Source: an uncultured Blautia sp. (GTDB lineage: Bacteria > Bacillota > Clostridia > Lachnospirales > Lachnospiraceae). Taken from it: a stretch of 64,000 nucleotides of DNA. Location: positions 31,040 to 95,039 of the forward strand of contig NZ_CAKRXI010000005.1 of assembly GCF_934424005.1 (NCBI RefSeq), in the 5' to 3' direction. The notes beneath the pieces are model-generated. The model worked only from the letters and a program-made list of their open reading frames with translations, did no database searches and was not told the DNA's origin. Made by a program: the position numbers and the translations under genes. Below are positions 25,142 to 33,679 of the stretch, in pieces (positions within the stretch are counted from its first letter, which is position 1; each line of letters starts with the position of its first letter).

Positions 25142-26545
25142 CTAGTCAATATCTACCCATTCATATCCCAGATATGTAGTAAATGCTTCTTTTAAGATGT
25201 CTTTCATATGTCCGACACCTACACATGTATGATGTTTAAATCCACCTCTTGCCAGACGGATCATCTTGTCTTCCATATTCGGAATCTGGCATACACCGGC
25301 GCATCCAAAGTATGCATCCTCGATCGGATCATCGGTAAATTCTGCTTCAGATGCATAGATTTTAATCTTACCGTCTACTGTCAGGCAGTTAGAAATTGTT
25401 GTCTTGAATGGACGAATTCTTCCTTCGTTGGTTCCCCAGCCACTTCCCGGATCACCTTTGTCAAACATCTTGTGGGATGTAACGGTTCCTTTCTTTGTCA
25501 TCAGACTCTGTGCACAGGATCCACAGTGGAAAAGAATCAGTTTGTCTTCTGCATCGCCGTAGTTGTTGTTCCAGTCAAGTACTGCTGTCGGCTGTTCGCT
25601 TGCCAGCTGCATTGCACGCATGGAGATTGCAGATGTCAGGTCGATCTCGCAGGATGTTGCGATTCCACGGTCATTCAGTTCAGAAAGGAGTACGCATGGA
25701 CATACGCGAAGGATTGTTTCCATTTCATTCCAGCAACGGATTGCAAGTGCATCCAGATGGTACTCTTCAACATATTCATCAATAACAACGGAGATCTTGG
25801 AAAGCATAATCTTCTTGTCTTCCGGAACATTTGAGAAATCTGTATAGTTCTCAAGGCATTCTTTTTTAGCCAGTACGGCTGGATCGTTATCTTCTTTTGC
25901 GTTTACTTTATAGAATACCTCAGAAAGGTCAAATGCTTCTACTGTGATTCCGTTTTTCTGTAATCCGATCTCATCAAAACGTGTAGTCTTGAATGCTGTA
26001 GTTCTTGCTCCGATACATCCGATCGTGAAGCGTTTCATACCGTTAACAACTCGGCAGATAGCAGCAAAATCTCTTAAATTCTCCTGGAATTTCTCAGAGA
26101 GTGGATGTACAACGTGCGGTTTTAATACTGTAAAAGGAACCTGATACTGAGTAAATACATCTGTTACAGAGAATTTACCGCAGAACGCATCACGTCTGTG
26201 AGCAAAATCCATTTTACCGATTTCATCCGGATATGCCTGCATCAGAATCGGAACGCCTGCATCCTGAAGTGCTGTGATCGCACCATTCTCATCTGCAAAG
26301 ATTGGCATGGAGAAGATAACACCATCATACTGACCTTCGTGTTCTTTGAGCCATTTTGCATAAAGAAGACCTTCGTCTCTTGTCTCAATTCCGCCGTATC
26401 TTGTCAGGTCTGCATCCATTGCGATGTAATCATATCCTGCATCCGTTACAGCTTTGATCATATCCTCTCTTGCTCCGTAGATCAGTTCGCCTGGCATAAA
26501 TCCTCTATTACAAAATGCCAATGCAAATGTCATTTTTTTGCTCAT
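25142..26545 (-). CDS. L-fucose/L-arabinose isomerase superfamily protein
   Basis: 467 aa. Superfamily segments include FTIGCIGARTTAFKTTRFDE, ALAIRCWNEMETILRVCPC, ATSCEIDLTSAISM, FHCGSCAQSLM and FKHHTCVGVGHM near the C-terminus. The likely metal/catalytic residues are the Glu in RCWNEME, the Glu/Asp in CEIDLT and the His in LFHCGS. It is clearly diverged from both the isomerase at 7570 and canonical FucI at 63524, giving three members of the superfamily in one window. First gene of the operon, AAGGAGG upstream, divergent from the PocR/AraC regulator. Probably converts an aldose to the ketose used by the next gene. Confidence 0.82.
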   Translation of the reverse strand: MSKKMTFALAFCNRGFMPGELIYGAREDMIKAVTDAGYDYIAMDADLTRYGGIETRDEGLLYAKWLKEHEGQYDGVIFSMPIFADENGAITALQDAGVPILMQAYPDEIGKMDFAHRRDAFCGKFSVTDVFTQYQVPFTVLKPHVVHPLSEKFQENLRDFAAICRVVNGMKRFTIGCIGARTTAFKTTRFDEIGLQKNGITVEAFDLSEVFYKVNAKEDNDPAVLAKKECLENYTDFSNVPEDKKIMLSKISVVIDEYVEEYHLDALAIRCWNEMETILRVCPCVLLSELNDRGIATSCEIDLTSAISMRAMQLASEQPTAVLDWNNNYGDAEDKLILFHCGSCAQSLMTKKGTVTSHKMFDKGDPGSGWGTNEGRIRPFKTTISNCLTVDGKIKIYASEAEFTDDPIEDAYFGCAGVCQIPNMEDKMIRLARGGFKHHTCVGVGHMKDILKEAFTTYLGYEWVDID

Positions 26546-26679
26546 ATCTATATCCTCCTTGTTTCTTCTTGAGTGTTTTTTTCATTTTCTGTGTTTATTT
26601 TAGTGGATTTTCTTTTTCTTTTATATAGACTTTTGTTCTACTTACTTTGATTTTGTTCGCATTTGTGATATGATTCCTG

Positions 26680-26703
26680 TATTGTCCAGACTTTAGGACA
26701 ATA
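26680..26703. promoter_or_regulatory. inverted-repeat operator candidate in the divergent control region
   Basis: Perfect TATTGTCC-N8-GGACAATA in the 227-bp gap between the isomerase operon and the AraC regulator gene. On the minus strand a TATATA -10-like box near 26623 lacks a good -35, as expected for an activator-dependent promoter. Confidence 0.5.
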
Positions 26704-26729
26704 CATTTCAGCTATATTATAGAAAGGAT

Positions 26730-26756
26730 GTAACTGTTCGGACACGAAACAGTTAC
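26730..26756 (+). other. leader hairpin next to the regulator's ribosome site
   Basis: GTAACTGTT-N9-AACAGTTAC, a perfect 9-bp stem. It ends 3-4 bp before the AAGGAG of the AraC gene and could affect its translation. Confidence 0.5.
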
Positions 26757-26772
26757 GCAAGGAGCTTCCCAA

Positions 26773-27621
26773 ATGATATCCAGCTTTGATATTGCCAAAT
26801 TGCATTCTTTGTTAAAAGACTTTTATCAGCTCACAAAAATCCGCATCACTGTTTTTAATGACTCTTTTCGTGAACTGACTTCTTATCCGGATGAGATCGC
26901 AGATTTCTGTAAGCTGATCCGCCAGACACCCGGCTGTGCCATGAAATGTCATCTGTGTGACCGCCATGCCTGTGAGATTGCTTCACGTCGTACTTCTTCT
27001 TATACCTATCACTGTCATGCCGGGCTTACAGAGAGTATCATCCCGATCCGTATGGGAAATATTGTGATCGGTTATCTTCTGCTCGGACATGTTTTTTCGT
27101 ATACAAGTTATGACGAGGGTTGGAAAGTGATCCGTGAGAGATGTGCAGATTATGGAGTTTCTTTTGATGAGCTTGAGAAATGCTGCCAGAAGCTTCCAAA
27201 CCTTTCGGAAGAATATATTGATTCCGCTTCGCATATTATGAAGGCGGTCGCATCTTATCTTTGTATGGACCGTATGGTTTCGATGCATCAGCAGGAACTT
27301 CCAGTACAGATTGATGAATATATTCAGTCACACTACACTGAAAAAATCGACGCGGTGTCGATTGCACAGCATTTTCACATTGGAAAAACGAAGATTTATG
27401 AAATTGCGAAGCAGAACTATGGGATGGGAATTGCGGAGTATATCAGAAAGCTCCGCATTGACAGGGCCAAACAGCTGCTGGCCGAGCAGACGGAGCTTTC
27501 GCTTGCTGAGATTGCATATAAATGCGGATTCAGTGATTATAATTATTTTATCACGGTATTTAAGAAGCTGGTGGGAGTTCCACCGATCGCGTACCGGCAG
27601 CAGATCGTGAAGGCAGAGTAA
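26773..27621 (+). CDS. PocR-domain AraC family transcriptional regulator
   Basis: 282 aa. Residues ~8-170 are a PocR-type ligand domain with the cysteine cluster CAMKCHLCDRHACEIA and YHCHAGLTE, which in this family may bind a metal. The C-terminal ~100 residues are an AraC double helix-turn-helix, ending CGFSDYNYFITVFKKLVGVPP. There is no receiver domain, so it senses its ligand directly. Start ATG with AAGGAG 8 bp upstream. Divergent from the isomerase-kinase-aldolase operon, the probable target. PocR itself responds to 1,2-propanediol, a product of deoxyhexose breakdown, which is suggestive but not proof. Confidence 0.88.
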   Translation: MISSFDIAKLHSLLKDFYQLTKIRITVFNDSFRELTSYPDEIADFCKLIRQTPGCAMKCHLCDRHACEIASRRTSSYTYHCHAGLTESIIPIRMGNIVIGYLLLGHVFSYTSYDEGWKVIRERCADYGVSFDELEKCCQKLPNLSEEYIDSASHIMKAVASYLCMDRMVSMHQQELPVQIDEYIQSHYTEKIDAVSIAQHFHIGKTKIYEIAKQNYGMGIAEYIRKLRIDRAKQLLAEQTELSLAEIAYKCGFSDYNYFITVFKKLVGVPPIAYRQQIVKAE

Positions 27622-27671
27622 GGGGAGAGCGGCCTTCGCAACTGTGAGCGCCCTCCCCTCGCAAAGTTTTT
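27622..27671. terminator. intrinsic terminator between convergent genes
   Basis: GGGGAGAGCG (27622-27631) pairs with GCGCCCTCCCC (27648-27658) with one mismatch, and T5 follows at 27667-27671. It starts directly after the regulator stop. Confidence 0.65.
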
Positions 27672-27710
27672 CAATTGTCAAAATGATTGACGGGTCTAAG
27701 GGCAGTTTTC

Positions 27711-28712
27711 TTACTTAACAATAAATCCCTCTTCATCCCACAGATCATGCCAGTCTTTTGCACCTTCCCACAGGAATACCTGACCTTTAACCAGACGGTT
27801 TCCTCTTTCCAGTGTTCCAATCCTGGCCATTTCTTCTTCTGTCAACGGATCTTCTGTCACACATTTCAGATTGCTTACATAATTATGTACAGAGAATGGA
27901 ATAGAAATCTCACCTCTCTGATGAGCCCATTTCAGAGCGATCAGTGCAGGATGAACGCCGTGTGCTTTGGCAATTTCCTGCATTTCCGGTGTCTGCATAT
28001 CCGCAACATCTTCCGGACAGATATCTCTTTCCGGTCTTCTCGGTGAACCAAGTGGCATATAACCTACCGGCTGGATATTATGAGCAACAAGATAATCATA
28101 CTGTTCCTGCTGCTGGAAGCATGGATGAAGTTCCAGTTCGCAGGCTGCAGGTTTGATTTTCATTAAAGGAAGAACAGCTTCCAGTTTCGGGATGGTCATA
28201 TTGGAAATACCAATATAACGGATTTTTCCTTTTTCTACCAGTTCTTCACACTGACGATATGTATCCATGAATTCTTCTACGCTGAACGGTCTGGAATCTG
28301 GATTTCTGGAATCTACATCACAGAATGGTGCATGATAGTTCGGGAATGGCCAGTGAATAAAATACAGATCTACATAATCGCACTGAAGATCCTGAATACT
28401 CTTTGTGCAGGCTTCTTCAACCTTTCTGTGCATGTCATTCCATACTTTTGTCATGATAAAAAGATCTTTTCTTTCTACGACACCTTCATCAAAAGCTGTT
28501 TTGAAAACCTCACCTATCTGATGTTCATTTCCGTAGCATGCTGCACAGTCAAACATACGATATCCGCTGCGGATTGCACCTGCAACTGCTGCTGAAACAT
28601 CTTCAGCGCTTACTCTGTCAGAACCAAAGGTTCCCATACCCATACATGGAACTTCTTCTCCTGACGGAAGTGTTACCTTCGGCACGATTGCCGGATCAAT
28701 AAATTCTGCCAT
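27711..28712 (-). CDS. aldo/keto reductase
   Basis: 333 aa from ATG 28712, which has AGGAGG 8 bp upstream; the frame runs 45 bp further into the preceding gene without a ribosome site. The aldo/keto reductase catalytic set is present: FDCAACYGNE (Asp, Tyr), LFIMTKVWND (Lys) and LYFIHWPFPN (His), then IRYIGISNMTI. This belongs to a different subgroup from the reductase at 21616. Last gene of the dehydrogenase-PfkB-reductase group, so it probably handles a carbonyl intermediate of the same polyol or ketose pathway. Substrate unknown. Confidence 0.87.
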   Translation of the reverse strand: MAEFIDPAIVPKVTLPSGEEVPCMGMGTFGSDRVSAEDVSAAVAGAIRSGYRMFDCAACYGNEHQIGEVFKTAFDEGVVERKDLFIMTKVWNDMHRKVEEACTKSIQDLQCDYVDLYFIHWPFPNYHAPFCDVDSRNPDSRPFSVEEFMDTYRQCEELVEKGKIRYIGISNMTIPKLEAVLPLMKIKPAACELELHPCFQQQEQYDYLVAHNIQPVGYMPLGSPRRPERDICPEDVADMQTPEMQEIAKAHGVHPALIALKWAHQRGEISIPFSVHNYVSNLKCVTEDPLTEEEMARIGTLERGNRLVKGQVFLWEGAKDWHDLWDEEGFIVK

Positions 28713-28731
28713 TTTTGTTTCCTCCTGGATT

Positions 28732-29667
28732 TTAATTATATAGTTTTTGTATAACAATCTGCGGAAGCAGTTTTTCCATATCTTCCATTACAAAAAATCC
28801 CGTTTCTTCACGCATTGCCGCAGCGGCTGAGATCGCACTTGCTCTTCTTAAAGTTTCTTCCAGAGAAAGACCCTCGCTTAAACCAAGTGCAAATCCAGCG
28901 ATCATGGAATCACCACATCCTACGGTATTTACTGCATCAATCTTTGGAACGATTGCCCGGAAGATTCCCTCTTCACCAACAGCAAGAGAACCATCTGCTC
29001 CAAGGGAAACTGCTACGATTTCCACTCCGTTTGCATGGATTGTCTTAGCTGCATCAATGATATCCTGAATGTCATCACAGTGTTTGCCCGTCAGCATACG
29101 AATCTCATCAATATTTGGTTTGATCAGTGTCGGACATGCTTCGATTCCCATTTCAAGAAGTTTGCCACTGGTATCAAGGATCACTGGTTTGCCGGCTTCT
29201 TTTACAATTTTGACCAGTCTCTGATATGCAGTTCCATCAAGACCCTTCGGTACACTTCCGGACATAGAAACAACATCTGCATCCTTAACAAGCTCTGTAA
29301 ATTTCTTTTCGAATCCCTGGAAATCTTCTTCAGTCAACGTAAATCCCGGTTCCAGAAATTCTGTCTGGACATGATTCACTTCATCCCAGATATTGATGCA
29401 GGATCTGCTTTCCGCATCTACATGATAAAACTCACCTTTGATTCCAAACGGTTTCAGAGCATCTTCAATATAGTTTCCTGCGTGGCCACCTACAAATCCG
29501 GTTGCTACGACTTCTGCACCATAAATAGATGCCGGCTTGGATACATTGAGACCTTTGCCTCCGGGAACGTAAGAACATTCCCGGACACGGTTTACTTCAC
29601 CTACTTTAAAATCATCAACTACATATCGTTTATCGATTGCAGCATTTAATGTTACTGTCAGTATCAT
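28732..29667 (-). CDS. PfkB family 1-phosphofructokinase / tagatose-6-phosphate kinase
   Basis: 311 aa, the usual length of FruK/LacC. PfkB signatures are VPGGKGLNVSKPASIYG near residue 34 and the C-terminal VNTVGCGDSMIAGF, with the catalytic Asp in GCGDS. FruK/LacC enzymes phosphorylate fructose-1-phosphate or tagatose-6-phosphate to a 1,6-bisphosphate. The class II aldolase at 33680 would cleave such a product. The start has GAGGAAG and lies next to the dehydrogenase stop, so the genes are co-transcribed. No fructose PTS is in the window, which argues mildly against plain fructose-1-phosphate. Confidence 0.9.
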   Translation of the reverse strand: MILTVTLNAAIDKRYVVDDFKVGEVNRVRECSYVPGGKGLNVSKPASIYGAEVVATGFVGGHAGNYIEDALKPFGIKGEFYHVDAESRSCINIWDEVNHVQTEFLEPGFTLTEEDFQGFEKKFTELVKDADVVSMSGSVPKGLDGTAYQRLVKIVKEAGKPVILDTSGKLLEMGIEACPTLIKPNIDEIRMLTGKHCDDIQDIIDAAKTIHANGVEIVAVSLGADGSLAVGEEGIFRAIVPKIDAVNTVGCGDSMIAGFALGLSEGLSLEETLRRASAISAAAAMREETGFFVMEDMEKLLPQIVIQKLYN

Positions 29668-29668
29668 T

Positions 29669-30721
29669 TTATTCTTCCTCGTTTGATAACAGGATCTTAC
29701 CTTTTACAAGTCCCGGTGTCTTAAATAACTGGAATGCTTCCTGTGCCTGGCTCATCGGGATCTTCTTATAAATGAAGCCCGGATCAAATTTCAGCTGGCC
29801 GGTTGCAAAATAATGCGCGGTCAGATCCCATTCACGTCCCGGGAATGGTGCACTGTAAGACATCCATGAACCTGTCAGTTTGAATTCTTTACGGTTCATA
29901 TTTTCCCACTGTTTTGGTGTAAAGGTCAGATTCTCATGCGGTGTTCCGATGAAGCATACATGAGCTTTGTTTGCAGCCAGTTCAAATGCCATATGCATGG
30001 TCGGAACCTGTCCGGCTGTCTCAAATACAAAACCATATCCTTTTCCACCTGTAATAGCCATGGCTTTTTCCATATATCCTTCTTCTTTTGTATTGATGAC
30101 TTCATCTGCGCCAAGACGTTTTGCAAGTGCAAGACGTTCATCACTGATATCGAATACAACAACTTTTTTTGAACCGAAGATCTTTGTCCACTGCATAGTG
30201 AACATTCCGACTGTACCACCACCAAGGATTGCAACATATTCGCCACCATGATAATCATTCTGGAATACACCGTGGATTGCTACTGTTGCAGGCTCAAACA
30301 TAGCGCCCTGTTCATATGGAACTGTCTTATCAAATGGTACTGCATTCTGCTCTGGAACTACAACATAATCTGCATTGCTGCCCTGCTGTCTGGATCCAAT
30401 AAAGCTGTAATGTTTACAGAGTGAGAAGTTGCCCTGCTGACAATCGTCACATTTCATGCATGGAAGAAGTGGAGCACCGGATACACGATCCCCAACTTTG
30501 ACTTTGGTTACGCCTTCGCCAACTTCTACCACATCACCGGAAAATTCATGTCCGAGAACGATTGGATAAAAATGAACTCCGTGATTAAGAACACGAGGAA
30601 TGTCAGAACCACAGATACCAGAGTATCTGACTTTGATTTTTACGGTTCCTTTGGTTACTTTTGGTTCTTCGACTTCCTGATACTGTACATCTTCATTTGC
30701 AACTACTACTGCTGCTTTCAT
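29669..30721 (-). CDS. zinc-dependent medium-chain alcohol (polyol) dehydrogenase
   Basis: 350 aa, sorbitol/galactitol-1-phosphate dehydrogenase-like. Catalytic zinc ligands are visible: Cys in GICGSDIP and His-Glu in LGHEFSGDV. The structural zinc loop is CMKCDDCQQGNFSLC with four Cys. The Rossmann motif is ILGGGTVGMF and VVFDISDERLALAKRLGAD points to NAD. Likely oxidises a polyol or polyol phosphate to a ketose. Ribosome site AAAGGAG. First gene of the three-gene group; a 281-bp gap with palindromic repeats separates it from the upstream kinase gene. Confidence 0.9.
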   Translation of the reverse strand: MKAAVVVANEDVQYQEVEEPKVTKGTVKIKVRYSGICGSDIPRVLNHGVHFYPIVLGHEFSGDVVEVGEGVTKVKVGDRVSGAPLLPCMKCDDCQQGNFSLCKHYSFIGSRQQGSNADYVVVPEQNAVPFDKTVPYEQGAMFEPATVAIHGVFQNDYHGGEYVAILGGGTVGMFTMQWTKIFGSKKVVVFDISDERLALAKRLGADEVINTKEEGYMEKAMAITGGKGYGFVFETAGQVPTMHMAFELAANKAHVCFIGTPHENLTFTPKQWENMNRKEFKLTGSWMSYSAPFPGREWDLTAHYFATGQLKFDPGFIYKKIPMSQAQEAFQLFKTPGLVKGKILLSNEEE

Positions 30722-30767
30722 AATATATATTTTCTCCTTTCATAAAGGAGGGAAACGCCTTTTTCTT

Positions 30768-30835
30768 CCACTTGGAAGTGGAGGAATCCCACTTGGCAGC
30801 GGAAGGAATCCCGAGGGGGCGAGCATCGCCCCCTC
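30768..30835. repeat. imperfect tandem repeat plus palindrome in a 281-bp intergenic gap
   Basis: Two near-identical units, CACTTGGaAGtGGA-GGAATCCC and CACTTGGcAGcGGAAGGAATCCC, lie back to back. They are followed by a perfect GAGGGGGCGA/TCGCCCCCTC hairpin at 30813-30835. There is no T tract, so this is probably not a terminator. The rest of the gap (30722-31002) holds only the dehydrogenase ribosome site and a TCTGTC/GACAGA hairpin; no convincing gene or promoter is seen. Confidence 0.5.
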
Positions 30836-31002
30836 AGACTCCCCCTGCATTAAAAGCCCAAAATACTCTTTGTTATTCAATGCAAAAGGTTGTGGTGAGG
30901 GTGTTCTCTCCTGGTTGTTTAAATATGTAAAGTGTCCTGTGTGGGGACGTTCTATTGGTTATGGGTTATCTGTCTCTCAAGACAGACAATCTGATATATC
31001 TT

Positions 31003-32517
31003 TTATTTTGCGGTCATCATATGGGCCAGGGACTTATAGAGTTCAAGATAAGTCTGATAAGTCTTATCATAAACTGCTTTGTTCTCCGGATTCGGTTCGT
31101 GGCGTCTGGTTTCTTTGACAGTAAGTGAAACTGCCTCATCATAATCTTTATAAAATCCCACTCCTACACCTGCAAGAATTGCTGCTCCAAGTGTCGTAGC
31201 CGTATCAGATGCCGGAACAACGATCGGTTTACCTGTGATATCGGATTTAATCTGTGTCCAGAGTAAAGAATTCGCAGATCCACCCATGGCTCTCAGAACT
31301 TCTGCGTCCGCTCCGGCTTCCTCTGCAACTTCCAGGTTATGTCTCAGGGAAAGAGCCACTCCTTCCATACAGGCACGCACCATATGTCCCTTGGTCTTGG
31401 CAAAATCCAGGCCGTAGAAAACACCTTTTGCATACGGATTCCAGATTGGTGAGCGCTCTCCGGACATATATGGAAGAAATACCATTCCATCACATCCCGG
31501 GGCTACTTTTTCTGCAATTTCGTTAAGCTGATCCAGTGATGAAGCTCCTGTCTGTTCTTTCATCATACGCTCATAGTCTGCAAATTCATGTTCAAACCAG
31601 CGCATGACTCCGCCGCCTCCGGTAGTTCCTCCCTGAAGAAGCCACTTGCCCGGAACAACATGATAACTGAGGATCAACCTTGGATCAGCTTTGTACTCAT
31701 CTGTACAAATGCTCATTCCACCGGCCTGTCCTCCCTGTTCCTGTGTTTCTCCTGTATGGATCACACCAGCTCCAAGCGTTCCGCATGCGGCATCAAGTCC
31801 ACCGGCAACAACCGGTGTTCCCTCGGCAAGTCCACACTCTGCTGCTGCCTTCGCGGTGACAGTGCCTACCACATGATCACAGTCACATATTTCCGGAAGA
31901 AATTCCATCGGAATTCCAAGCCGTTCACACATCTCTTCATCCCAGCATCCCTTTTTCATATCAAAACAATGTAATCCATAACCCTGAGAAACATCCTGTG
32001 TGATCGCATCTGTCAGTTTAAATGCGATATAGCTGTTCGACTGAAGGATCTTATAGATTTTCTCGTAAACTTCCGGCTTATTTTCTCTGTACCAGATGAT
32101 CTTTGCTGTAGAATAAGATGGCTGAAGAGAATTTCCTGATATCTTAAAAATCTTATCAGCCCCAACCTCCTGGTTCAGTCTGTCACAAACAGCCTGTGCT
32201 CTGGTATCCATCCAGATCGGAGTATTCGTAAGGACTTTTCCCTCTTGATCTATTGCGATTGCCGACCAGCTCTGTCCGTCAATTCCCACTCCGGCGATTT
32301 CTTCCGGTGCGATTCCGGCTTTCTGTATCGTTTCCTCCGTTGCCTGGCAGACTGCGCTCCACCATTCTTCAGGATTCTGCTCTGCCCATCCCTCATGCGG
32401 ATAATATACCGGATAAGCACCATTTGCTGCTGCAAGGACTCTGCCTTCTCTGTCAAATACAGCAACCTTGCAGGCACTTGTTCCTATATCAATTCCAAGT
32501 AAATATGATTTTTTCAT
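31003..32517 (-). CDS. FGGY carbohydrate kinase, xylulokinase-like
   Basis: 504 aa, XylB-like. The N-terminal phosphate loop is LGIDIGTSACKVAVFDREG, the middle has GVGIDGQSWSAIAID, PIWMDTRAQ and VVAGGLDAACGTLGAGV, and the C-terminal motif is RAMGGSANSLLWTQIKSDI. The length and motif order fit xylulokinase, but relatives act on many ketoses and polyols. The start has GGGAG 7 bp upstream. It follows the LacI and aldolase genes on the same strand. The kinase could phosphorylate the ketose made by the downstream dehydrogenase, with PfkB adding a second phosphate (inference). Confidence 0.88.
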   Translation of the reverse strand: MKKSYLLGIDIGTSACKVAVFDREGRVLAAANGAYPVYYPHEGWAEQNPEEWWSAVCQATEETIQKAGIAPEEIAGVGIDGQSWSAIAIDQEGKVLTNTPIWMDTRAQAVCDRLNQEVGADKIFKISGNSLQPSYSTAKIIWYRENKPEVYEKIYKILQSNSYIAFKLTDAITQDVSQGYGLHCFDMKKGCWDEEMCERLGIPMEFLPEICDCDHVVGTVTAKAAAECGLAEGTPVVAGGLDAACGTLGAGVIHTGETQEQGGQAGGMSICTDEYKADPRLILSYHVVPGKWLLQGGTTGGGGVMRWFEHEFADYERMMKEQTGASSLDQLNEIAEKVAPGCDGMVFLPYMSGERSPIWNPYAKGVFYGLDFAKTKGHMVRACMEGVALSLRHNLEVAEEAGADAEVLRAMGGSANSLLWTQIKSDITGKPIVVPASDTATTLGAAILAGVGVGFYKDYDEAVSLTVKETRRHEPNPENKAVYDKTYQTYLELYKSLAHMMTAK

Positions 32518-32591
32518 TTTGCTGCTCCCATTTTCCGAAATATCCGGATTTTCTTCTCCTTGCTGCTACCCCGATCTGTTTTATCCCTGTA

Positions 32592-33611
32592 TCATTTTAA
32601 ACAATTCAAAGTATTTACAGACTTGCCTTCTATGATTTCTGTCTGAAGTTTTTCTGTAAAAAACTCTTCTGATTCTTTTTTGCCATTTTCCAGATGTTCC
32701 AGCATGATTCTTGCCACTTCTCTGGCAATTCCATCCGTTGGCTGGGATACGATCGTCAGCTTCGGATTACATGCTCTCGCAAACTGCAGATTGTCAAAAC
32801 CAATCACAGAAAGCTGTTCCGGTATCTGTATTCCAAGTTCATTTACACCGATCATGGCTCCCATTGTCATTTCGTAGTTGGTAACAAACACCGCTGTCAT
32901 ATCCGGATTTTTCTGTACCAGTTCCTCCAGACTCCGTACCCCGCCCTGAATCGTATAGTCTCCATGACAGATCAGGGATTCTCTGACCGGAATTCCGGCC
33001 TTTTCCAATGCTCTGTAATATCCGGCCATACGCTCCTGTGCAGTAAAAATCCCCTTCGGTCCACCGATGATACCGATATAGCGATGGCCTCTTTCTATAA
33101 ACTGTCGTACTGCATCCTCCGCAGCTTTTTTATTGTCCACCAGCACACTGTCACAGGAAATTCCCTGTATCTTACGGTCAATCAGAACGATTGGTTTTCC
33201 TGTCTTCTGAAATTTCTTCAGATGATTTCCTTCTTCATCAACCGGCATATTGATAACCCCGTCAACCCGCCTGCGGATCAGGAACTCTATTGCCTCCCGT
33301 TCCAGTTTCTTATCGGTTCGGCAGTCACAGACGATCGTGGCATAACCATGGCTTCGAAGGATATCTTCCATACCCGTTATGATTTCAGCGCAGAATGTAT
33401 TATTCAACTCCGGAATCACTACACCTATTGTTTTGGTCGCATTCGTCTTCAGCCCTCTGGCAACTTCATTGACTTCATAATGGAGTTCCTCAATGGCTTC
33501 TTCAATCTTTATTCTGTTTTTCTCTCGGACATTACCGCCATTAAAATAAGAAGAAATCGTAGCCAGACCAAGGCCAGTCCGTCTGGCGATGTCTTTCATT
33601 GTTGCCGCCAT
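32592..33611 (-). CDS. LacI family transcriptional repressor
   Basis: 339 aa. N-terminal LacI helix-turn-helix MKDIARRTGLGLATISSYFN, hinge helix region EVARGLKTNATKTIGVVIP, then a periplasmic-binding-protein-like effector domain (IGIIGGPKGIFTAQERMAGY, LSVIGFDNLQFARACNP). Either ATG 33611 or the ATG 12 bp downstream could be the start. It lies between the aldolase and kinase genes in one operon whose promoter carries a palindromic operator, so autoregulation is very likely. The inducer is unknown, presumably the pathway sugar or its phosphate. Confidence 0.93.
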   Translation of the reverse strand: MAATMKDIARRTGLGLATISSYFNGGNVREKNRIKIEEAIEELHYEVNEVARGLKTNATKTIGVVIPELNNTFCAEIITGMEDILRSHGYATIVCDCRTDKKLEREAIEFLIRRRVDGVINMPVDEEGNHLKKFQKTGKPIVLIDRKIQGISCDSVLVDNKKAAEDAVRQFIERGHRYIGIIGGPKGIFTAQERMAGYYRALEKAGIPVRESLICHGDYTIQGGVRSLEELVQKNPDMTAVFVTNYEMTMGAMIGVNELGIQIPEQLSVIGFDNLQFARACNPKLTIVSQPTDGIAREVARIMLEHLENGKKESEEFFTEKLQTEIIEGKSVNTLNCLK

Positions 33612-33679
33612 TATGTCTCACTGCCTTCTTTTCTAATGATATTTCCGTGTGCCGAATCATGGTTCTCGTACTTTTGTTT

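Noticed and set aside
30870..31118. 82-aa plus-strand frame in the 281-bp gap
   Set aside because: It runs 116 bp into the kinase gene, has no ribosome site and shows no motif.
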